Assembly: GCA_030041545.1 (NCBI GenBank)
Contig: JASHNQ010000097.1
Location: 39,210 to 103,209, forward strand
Reading direction: 5' to 3'
DNA from: a candidate division FCPU426 bacterium
GTDB taxonomy: Bacteria; Oederibacteriota; Muellerivitia; Muellerivitales; Muellerivitaceae
Length of the DNA stretch: 64,000 nt
Under the pieces are notes generated by a model. It was given only the letters and a program-made list of their open reading frames with translations. It was not told where the DNA came from and searched no databases. Below are positions 58,479 through 64,000 of the stretch, one piece after another. Numbering within the stretch: the first letter of the stretch is position 1; each line of letters opens with the position of its first letter. The translations under genes and the position numbers were made by a program.

Positions 58479-58876
58479 TTATAAGTCCGCGGCGTCGAGG
58501 CTAAAGCTGAAAATGTCCAGGTTTTCTTCCTGGTGTTTTTCGCCCGCCGCCTTGGGGATGGCCGCCACTCCTTCCTGTTGCACCAGCCAGCGCAGGGCCA
58601 CTTGCGCGGGACTTTTGCCGCGTTTCCTCCCTAGCTTCCCTCGGTTCCGGGCGGTTTAAAAAACTTCCCCGGCCCAGGGGCGTATAAGCGCAAACGACGA
58701 TTTTTTCCTTTGGCGATTTCCTCTTCGTTTCCGTACATCTCGGCCGTGTCGATGTGCCGGTAGCCTAGTTTTAGGGCCCGCTGCACCGCCGAAACGCAGG
58801 TGGAGCCATGGAGGTCCCAGGTGCCCAGGCCCAGGGCGGGCATGGAGCGGCCGTTTAAAAGGGAAAGCTGGATCAT
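58479..58876 (-). pseudogene. Aldo/keto reductase pseudogene with internal deletion
   Basis: The N-terminal part from ATG 58876 reads LLNGRSMPALGLGTWDLHGS, then LGYRHIDTAEMYGNEEE, with active-site Asp and Tyr. About 60 codons later the match ends. The C-terminal part (KSPAQVALRWLVQQEGVAAI, then PKAAG) resumes in another frame at about 58620. The whole middle, with catalytic Lys and His (over 100 residues), is missing. Confidence 0.85.
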
Positions 58877-58956
58877 GAAAGTTCTTCCCCGAAAGAAAAG
58901 GCCCCTTCCTGTTGTCCGGAAGGGGATCAAGGCGACGGCACCGGCTTCAACCAATC

Positions 58957-59517
58957 TTAGCGTCCGTAAAGCCCCACCAACTTGGCCTCGGCCAGCTTGT
59001 CCTGGTTGATGTAAAAACCCACCATGGCCGCGGTGGCGTCGGCGGTGAGCCCTAAGGTCTTCACCTTGAGGGCGTACACCTTGAAAAGGTAGTGGTGCGG
59101 TTTCCCCGGGGGCGGGCAGGGGCCGCCGTAGCCTGGCTTGCCGAAGTCGGTCCGGGACTGGATGAGCCCCGGGATGGAAGCGTCGTCGGCCTTGAAGCCC
59201 TTGGGCAGGCTGGTCACGGCGGCGGGAATGTCGAAGACCACCCAGTGCCACCAGCCGCTTCCCGTGGGCGCATCCGGGTCGTAGCAGGTCAAGGCATAAC
59301 TGAGGGTGCCCTCAGGACCCTTGGTCCAGCTCAACGCGGGCGAAAGGTTCCCACCCTTGCATCCGAAACTGTCGAATACCTGCTCGTTGGACATGGTGGC
59401 GCCGTTCTTCACGTCCGGGCTGGTCAAATCCATCGCGAAAAGGGCTGGAGCCATCAAAGCCATGAAAGCCCAAGCTGTCGCGAGATTTCCAAAAACCTTC
59501 CTTCCAAATCGGCTCAT
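58957..59517 (-). CDS. YbhB/YbcL-type PEBP-like exported protein
   Basis: 186 residues. Signal peptide (LATAWAFMALMAPALFA) and then the Raf-kinase-inhibitor-like fold: CKGGNLSPALSWTKGPEGTL, DPDAPTGSGWWHWVVFDIP, GYGGPCPPPGKPHHYLFKVY. The ligand is unknown for most bacterial members. Separated from the reductase remnant by 80 bp. Confidence 0.92.
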   Translation of the reverse strand: MSRFGRKVFGNLATAWAFMALMAPALFAMDLTSPDVKNGATMSNEQVFDSFGCKGGNLSPALSWTKGPEGTLSYALTCYDPDAPTGSGWWHWVVFDIPAAVTSLPKGFKADDASIPGLIQSRTDFGKPGYGGPCPPPGKPHHYLFKVYALKVKTLGLTADATAAMVGFYINQDKLAEAKLVGLYGR

Positions 59518-59668
59518 AAAAAACCTCCCAAGGTTTTTAATTAAGGCGGAATGAATGATAAAAGCGGGAGGGCCGAAAAAGCCAGGCCCTTGGAGTCCTG
59601 TCCTTGGAAAGCCTCATCCCTCGATTTACAAGGTGGTATTGCGGCCGCGTGCCCTTTATACTCAGGCC

Positions 59669-60082
59669 GTGGAAACCCAACGCAGGAATTCCGTCACCAT
59701 CGAACTGCCCATCATGTCCTTTGAGACGGACTACCAGGGCATTGTTAACAACACCGAGTTCATCCGCTTCCTGGAGAGGGTGCGTTACGCGCTTTCCAAG
59801 AAATTAGGGTTTTCCTTCAAGCAAGTGCGCTCGGCCAAGCTTTGGACCGTGATGGCCCATGTGGAGATCAATTACATCTCACCCGGCCGGTTCGAGGACG
59901 TGATGTTGGGGACGGGCTGGGTGGAAAAGGCGGGAAATTCATCCCTTACCCTGGCCTACGAGTTCCGGCTAAAGGGCGCCAAGCGCCTGATTGCCGACGC
60001 CAAACAGGTATTGGTTTTCGTGAACCAGAAGCTCAAGCCCACGCCCATACCGACTCTCATTCGGAAAAGATTGCTTCAATAA
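59669..60082 (+). CDS. Acyl-CoA thioesterase, hotdog fold
   Basis: 137 residues from GTG 59669; the frame is open to 59555. VTIELPIMSFETDYQGIVNN and TEFIRFLERVRYALSKKLG match the 4-hydroxybenzoyl-CoA thioesterase/YbgC group, where D-x-x-G-x-V-x-N is the active-site loop. ISPGRFEDVMLGTGWVEKAG and ADAKQVLVFVN complete the fold. The start is uncertain because no clear ribosome-binding site is seen. Confidence 0.78.
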   Translation: METQRRNSVTIELPIMSFETDYQGIVNNTEFIRFLERVRYALSKKLGFSFKQVRSAKLWTVMAHVEINYISPGRFEDVMLGTGWVEKAGNSSLTLAYEFRLKGAKRLIADAKQVLVFVNQKLKPTPIPTLIRKRLLQ

Positions 60083-60296
60083 GCTTAAGAAGTCGGCATA
60101 GCGCCGATATCCATTATTTTTTGTTTGATTAAGGAAAATCGGTATATCCCCCCTCGATCCGTGAAAAACTTTGAAAAAACCGCCTCAGGCGCCCTTGTCA
60201 ACTGGGCCTTTAAGCGGTATTTTAGCCACCTGCCTCCCAATGCCCGGTTTCATCGTTAAAATGAATAATAGAGAATCAGTTTTTGGAAGGATGTTT

Positions 60297-61502
60297 ATGC
60301 CAGCCAAGATGACCACCAGCGGCCTTCAAGAGCAGTTGATGGCCTTGAACAAGATCGGGATCGCGCTTTCCCGCGAGCAGGACTTGAACCAGCTCCTCAC
60401 CCTCATCCTCACCGAAAGCCGCCAGTTCACCAATGCCGAGGCCGGCAGCCTCTATGTGCGGGAAGGCGAGCAGCTGCGCTTTTCCGTCACCCAGAACCAA
60501 GTGCTGGAGGCCCGCAAGAGGGCCGAGCTGAAGGCACAAAAAAAGCCCCTGGAAGTGGCGCCCTCCACCTTTACCGGCTTTTATGTCTCACTGGACAAGA
60601 GCTCGCTGGCCGGCTATGTGGGCGTGACCGCCAAGGTCCTCAACATCCCCGACGCCTATAAGATCCCGCCGGGCCGGGAATACAAGTTCAACCGCTCCTT
60701 CGACGAGAAGAACAACTACCGCACCAAAAGCATGCTCATCGTTCCCATGAAGGACGCCTCGGGCAACGTGGTGGGGGTCCTCCAGCTCATCAACGCCCAC
60801 AAGGGCAAGAGCATCGTGCCCTTCGACAAGCACTTCGAGAACCTGGTGTTGTCCCTGGCTTCCCAGGCCGCCATCGCCATCAAGAACACCATGCTCACGC
60901 AGGAACTCAAGGAAGCCTACCTGGACACCATTTTCCGCCTGTCCGTGGCCGCCGAATATAAGGACGACGACACGGCCGTGCACATCCACCGCATGAGCCG
61001 CTATTCGGCCATACTAGCCGAGGGGCTGGGACTTTCCGCCGCCGAGGTGGAAAGCATCCGCTACGCCTCGCCCATGCACGACATCGGCAAGCTGGGCGTG
61101 CCCGATTCCATCCTCATGAAGCCCGGCAAGCTGACCCCCGCCGAGTTCAAGGAAATGCAGAACCATACCCTCTTCGGCGCCAAGATCCTGGAGAACGCCA
61201 AGGCCGAGCTGTTGAAGGTTTCCGAGCAGATCGCGCTCACCCACCACGAGAAATGGGACGGTTCGGGCTACCCCCGGGGCTTGAGGGGCGAGGGTATCCC
61301 CCTCTCGGGGCGCATCGTGGCCCTGGCGGACGTCTTCGACGCCCTCACCACCAAGCGCTGCTACAAGCCCGCCTTCTCGCTGGAGGAATCCATGAAGATC
61401 ATAAAGGAAGGCACGGGCCGCCACTTCGATCCCAAGGTGATCGCCGCCTTCAACAACAACCTCGAGAAGATCCTGGCGGTCAAGGCCCAGTTCAGCAATT
61501 AA
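60297..61502 (+). CDS. GAF and HD-GYP domain protein (cyclic di-GMP phosphodiesterase)
   Basis: 401 residues from ATG 60297, six bases after GGAAGG (an ATG at 60291 is too close to it). The GAF domain occupies about 30-215 (LTLILTESRQFTNAEAGSLY, LLIVPMKDASGNVVGVLQLI-type pattern). The HD-GYP domain follows, with HIHRMSRYSAILAEGLG, PMHDIGKLGVPDSIL and HHEKWDGSGYPRGLRGEGIP, all metal and GYP residues conserved. Expected to hydrolyse cyclic di-GMP made by proteins such as that at 3022. Confidence 0.93.
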   Translation: MPAKMTTSGLQEQLMALNKIGIALSREQDLNQLLTLILTESRQFTNAEAGSLYVREGEQLRFSVTQNQVLEARKRAELKAQKKPLEVAPSTFTGFYVSLDKSSLAGYVGVTAKVLNIPDAYKIPPGREYKFNRSFDEKNNYRTKSMLIVPMKDASGNVVGVLQLINAHKGKSIVPFDKHFENLVLSLASQAAIAIKNTMLTQELKEAYLDTIFRLSVAAEYKDDDTAVHIHRMSRYSAILAEGLGLSAAEVESIRYASPMHDIGKLGVPDSILMKPGKLTPAEFKEMQNHTLFGAKILENAKAELLKVSEQIALTHHEKWDGSGYPRGLRGEGIPLSGRIVALADVFDALTTKRCYKPAFSLEESMKIIKEGTGRHFDPKVIAAFNNNLEKILAVKAQFSN

Positions 61503-61587
61503 AACTGGCGGATGGCGGGTAGCCGTTGGCTTCCAGCCAAAACCAAGGGCCGGTCTAAATCCTCGGCCGTAGAATCATCACTCCCCT

Positions 61588-61965
61588 TTACGGCTTGAAA
61601 ACTTTCAACTGCAAATCCTTTATGGCGCGGAAATGCTTGGCGTTGCCGGTTGCGAGAGGCTGGTTGTACTCCACGGCCGTGGCGGCAATGAGGGCATCCC
61701 CGCCGTCAAGGCCGTGGGACAACCCGTATTCATCGATATAGGTCATGGCCCGATGGCTGATATTTTCGTTAAAAGGAAGGACTTTAATGGACAACTCGAA
61801 TAAGACTTTCCTGGCAGTCCTTTGTTGCTCCCTGTTTTCGGCATACTGGAAAAGCTCCAAGTAGGATTGCGCTGAGATGAAGCGTTCTTTTTGTTCGTTG
61901 AAAAACTCCCCCGCCCTCCAATTTCCGCGTTGAAGCCAAATGAGGATATCCGTGTCAAAGATCAT
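61588..61965 (-). CDS. PIN-domain toxin
   Basis: 125 residues. MIFDTDILIWLQRG, SYLELFQYA, HGLDGGDALIAATAVE and TGNAKHFRAIKDL give the PIN acidic residues. Overlaps its antitoxin by 11 bp. Same opening (DTDILIW) as the toxin at 1811-2191, although the antitoxins are of different families. Confidence 0.9.
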   Translation of the reverse strand: MIFDTDILIWLQRGNWRAGEFFNEQKERFISAQSYLELFQYAENREQQRTARKVLFELSIKVLPFNENISHRAMTYIDEYGLSHGLDGGDALIAATAVEYNQPLATGNAKHFRAIKDLQLKVFKP

Positions 61966-62194
61966 GGTAACGGGGCTTTCGAAGTTCCCTCATCACCTCT
62001 TTGACGCTTCGCTCATCGTTCCGGCGCATTCCAAAGAAAGGATGATCCTGAATCCTCATTTTTTTCTCGGGTGGGTGGGGGATAATCGTTCCTTTAAGTT
62101 TGCCGTGATAGTAAATAGAAACCGGTTCGCAGGCTTCCAAAGCTTTCAGGATTTCTTTTGTTTTGTAGCGTAAATCAACAATAGATGCTTTCAT
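61955..62194 (-). CDS. Antitoxin, Phd-like (DUF2281/short-type)
   Basis: 79 residues. VDLRYKTKEILKALEACEPV and SIYYHGKLKGTIIPHPPEKK resemble a shortened Phd/YefM N-terminal domain. The tail KEVMRELRKPRYHDL would face the toxin. A palindromic operator overlaps its promoter. Confidence 0.8.
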   Translation of the reverse strand: MKASIVDLRYKTKEILKALEACEPVSIYYHGKLKGTIIPHPPEKKMRIQDHPFFGMRRNDERSVKEVMRELRKPRYHDL

Positions 62195-62208
62195 GGTTCC
62201 TCCATAAT

Positions 62209-62244
62209 ATGTCTATTTTAATATAGACATTTTTAATTGTCAAG
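62209..62244 (-). promoter_or_regulatory. Promoter/operator of the last PIN pair
   Basis: Minus strand: TTGACA (62244-62239), 17-bp spacer, TAAAAT. ATGTCTAT (62209-62216) and ATAGACAT (62223-62230) form a perfect inverted repeat that covers the -10. TATGGAGGAACC precedes the ATG. Confidence 0.8.
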
Positions 62245-62295
62245 AAAGCACAATGAAACTCTTAATTCAGTTGGGATTGGCTTTAAAATATTGGC

Positions 62296-63294
62296 ATGAA
62301 CGCCATGGTTTTGTCCGCTCCAGGGCGGCCCTTGAGGCTCTCGGAGCTTGAAAAACCCAAGCCGGGCAAGGGCCAGGTGTTGGTGAAGGTGAATGCCTGC
62401 GGCATCTGCCGCACGGACCTGCACGTGGTGGATGGGGAATTGAAACAGCCAAAGCTACCCCTGGTGCCCGGCCACCAAGTGGTGGGCGTTGTGGAGTTGC
62501 TAGGGCCGGGTGTCAAAACCTTCAAAGCCGGCGACCGCGTGGGCATTCCCTGGCTATGGGGGGCCTGCGGGGTTTGCGAATACTGCAAGTCAGGCCGGGA
62601 AAACCTCTGCGATAAGGCCCTTTATACCGGCTATCAAATCAACGGCGGCTTCGCCGATTACGCGGTCGCCGACGCGCGGTTCACCTTTCCCATCCCCAAG
62701 GATTACCCGGACCTTCAGGCCGCGCCCCTTCTCTGCGCGGGGTTGATCGGTTGGAGGGCCTACAAACTTGCGGGTCCGGGCAAGAGGCTGGGTTTTTACG
62801 GCTTCGGCGCCGCAGCCCACCTCCTGACCCAGGTGGCCAAGCACCAAGGCCGGGAAGTTTACGTCTTTACCCGGTCGGGTGATAAGGAGAGCCAGTCCTT
62901 CGCCAAAAAGCTGGGGGCGGCTTGGGCGGGCGCCTCGGGCTCCCCGCCACCCGTTCCCCTGGATGCGGTCATCCTTTTCGCCCCAGCGGGCGACCTGGTG
63001 CCCACGGCCCTTCGCGCCGTGGCCAAGGGCGGCACGGTGGTCTGCGCGGGCATCCATATGAGCGATATCCCTTCCTTCCCCTATGAAATCCTTTGGGGCG
63101 AAAGGGTGGTGCGCTCCGTGGCCAACCTGACCCGCAAGGACGGTGAGGAATTCCTCAAGCTGGCCTCGAAAATCCTCATTCACAGCCAAGTGACGGTTTA
63201 TCCATTGGAGGGAGCCAACGAGGCGCTTTCGGACCTGAGGGAGGGAAAATTGCAGGGAGCGGCGGTATTAACAACAAAGAATTATGAATCTTGA
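62296..63294 (+). CDS. Zinc-dependent alcohol dehydrogenase family protein
   Basis: 332 residues. Catalytic zinc ligands in ACGICRTDLHVVDGEL and VPGHQVVG. The structural zinc loop is CGVCEYCKSGRENLCD. The coenzyme fold is RLGFYGFGAAAHLLTQVA, slightly altered from GxGxxG. Probably an AdhA-like NAD(P)-linked alcohol dehydrogenase; substrate unknown. Confidence 0.9.
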   Translation: MNAMVLSAPGRPLRLSELEKPKPGKGQVLVKVNACGICRTDLHVVDGELKQPKLPLVPGHQVVGVVELLGPGVKTFKAGDRVGIPWLWGACGVCEYCKSGRENLCDKALYTGYQINGGFADYAVADARFTFPIPKDYPDLQAAPLLCAGLIGWRAYKLAGPGKRLGFYGFGAAAHLLTQVAKHQGREVYVFTRSGDKESQSFAKKLGAAWAGASGSPPPVPLDAVILFAPAGDLVPTALRAVAKGGTVVCAGIHMSDIPSFPYEILWGERVVRSVANLTRKDGEEFLKLASKILIHSQVTVYPLEGANEALSDLREGKLQGAAVLTTKNYES

Positions 63295-63378
63295 ATTTTT
63301 TATGGAGGTTTTCAATCTTCAATTGGAAATCACCCAATTTACAAGAGTTAGACACAGTTCATTTAAATTAGGTTTTTC

Positions 63379-63690
63379 ATGAACCTCGGCCGGCACATCC
63401 TGAAACTGCTCAAGAAACGCGGGTCCGATTTCCGAAAACCCCACGCCATCGAATACTACGTCTATTTCAAGGCCAAGACCGCGGCGAGCAAGGCCCGCGT
63501 CCTCATGCGGAAAGAAGGCTACCACGTGGAACTCCTGACCGACTCATCGGGCAAGAGATGGATTTGCCTTGCCATCAAGGAAATGCTGCCCCGCTATGAG
63601 GCCATCCAAAGGACGAAAAGGGCGCTGGACCGGCTGGCGCGGCCCCTCGGAGGCTGGTGCGACGGGTGGGGAACGCAGGTTGAGAAATAA
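63379..63690 (+). CDS. RraB-like (ribonuclease E inhibitor family) protein
   Basis: 103 residues. FRKPHAIEYYVYFKAKTAAS, KEGYHVELLTDSSGKRWICL, MLPRYEAI and LGGWCDGWGTQVEK match the RraB family, which can inhibit RNase E. No RNase E is in the window, so the role is open. Preceded by AT-rich repeat words. Confidence 0.82.
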   Translation: MNLGRHILKLLKKRGSDFRKPHAIEYYVYFKAKTAASKARVLMRKEGYHVELLTDSSGKRWICLAIKEMLPRYEAIQRTKRALDRLARPLGGWCDGWGTQVEK

Positions 63691-63773
63691 GTTTTGATTC
63701 CTGAGTTCCAAGTTTTGAATTTTGGTGGTTTTCGATTTGGACGTTAAAATCGATAGTTTTAACTAGCTTAATT

Positions 63774-63793
63774 CCTCGCGGCTTGCCGCGAGG
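63774..63793 (+). mobile_element. Left-end hairpin of IS200/IS605-type element
   Basis: CCTCGCGGC-tt-GCCGCGAGG is a perfect 9-bp stem located 26 bp before the transposase start, as in subterminal imperfect palindromes of this group. The element continues past the window. Confidence 0.65.
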
Positions 63794-63819
63794 TTACCTT
63801 ATTCGTTAGCCTGGAGTGG

Positions 63820-64000
63820 ATGCGAACGGTCCGAAAATCGGCGCACAACGCCTATCAAATCCACTACCATTTTGTTTTTCCAGTGAAGTACCGGGAAAAG
63901 ATATTCCGGCAAAAGGACCGTGAGCAGACACTGGTTCAAATATGTGGGGAAATCGAAAAGCGATATGAGTATGAATTTGAGCAGATCGGTTTGGATGGGA
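63820..64000 (+). CDS. IS200/IS605-type Y1 transposase TnpA (partial)
   Basis: The 60 visible residues (MRTVRKSAHNAYQIHYHFVF, then PVKYREKIFRQKDREQ and EIEKRYEYEFEQIGLDG) match the start of Y1-family transposases, where HxVFxxKYR is typical. The catalytic HUH and Tyr residues lie beyond the right edge. Confidence 0.85.
   Translation, partial: MRTVRKSAHNAYQIHYHFVFPVKYREKIFRQKDREQTLVQICGEIEKRYEYEFEQIGLDG

Noticed and set aside
1..64000. CRISPR arrays, rRNA and tRNA genes
   Set aside because: No regularly spaced identical repeats with unique spacers, no rRNA sequence and no cloverleaf with GTTCRA-type arm was noticed on either strand.

Overview
This is a GC-rich bacterial chromosome segment that contains the replication origin. 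The host is Gram-negative: it has a TonB-dependent BtuB-type outer-membrane receptor, a YidC with a large periplasmic domain and several signal peptides. It uses oxygen at least part of the time, judging from cytochrome bd oxidase, O2-dependent BluB and an O2-dependent tyrosyl-radical (class I) ribonucleotide reductase. I cannot name the phylum. Nothing ties the window to a familiar model organism, and the mix of candidate-phylum-like intergenic repeats, NHL/FlgD-like exported proteins and many toxin-antitoxin pairs suits a poorly studied free-living lineage.

Layout. 1-11.4 kb (mostly minus strand): the origin-linked housekeeping run rpmH-rnpA-yidD-yidC-jag-mnmE and a partial mnmG, with a parS-like site beside mnmG. 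Two PIN-type toxin-antitoxin pairs, a histidine phosphatase and a GGDEF protein lie among them. 11.5-35.9 kb: a cobalamin region with cobU, cobT, cobS, cbiX, btuB, cobB/cbiA, btuF, a leaderless second B12-binding protein, cbiZ, cbiB, cobD, cbiP, the adenosyltransferase btuR, bluB and btuCD. Three cobalamin riboswitches read toward btuB, btuDC and nrdAB. 36-38.3 kb: cydAB. 38.3-42.1 kb: oriC, dnaA, a second DnaA-box region, and dnaN. 42.1-44.2 kb: an exported NHL-repeat protein. 44.3-56.8 kb: a defence and repair island. It holds a PIN toxin-antitoxin pair, a natural MrfA-MrfB fusion, a RadC-like fragment, a fused restriction-methylation protein bracketed by a 283-bp duplication of the MrfB end, MazEF, and a five-gene operon coding for an ERCC4 (XPF-type) nuclease, an SH3/KOW-like protein, a frameshifted small protein, a GHKL (Hsp90/MORC-like) ATPase and a SANT/Myb-like protein. 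56.9-64 kb: a DUF1186 protein, a response regulator, an aldo/keto reductase pseudogene, a PEBP-like protein, a thioesterase, an HD-GYP protein, another PIN pair, an alcohol dehydrogenase, an RraB-like protein and the start of an IS200/IS605-type element.

How the parts work together. The B12 genes cover uptake (BtuB-F-C-D), late steps (CbiA, CbiP, CbiB, CobD, CobU, CobT, CobS), adenosylation (BtuR), lower-ligand synthesis (BluB) and remodelling of foreign cobamides (CbiZ). No corrin-ring methyltransferases are in the window. The riboswitch on nrdAB suggests that B12 sufficiency shuts down the B12-independent reductase, which implies a class II enzyme elsewhere.

Most worth following up: the ERCC4-GHKL operon, which I do not recognise as a named system; the duplication-bracketed restriction island; in-frame palindromic repeats inside cobB, jag and the mrfAB fusion; and a perfect 50-bp inverted repeat that contains the stop codons of two convergent genes.
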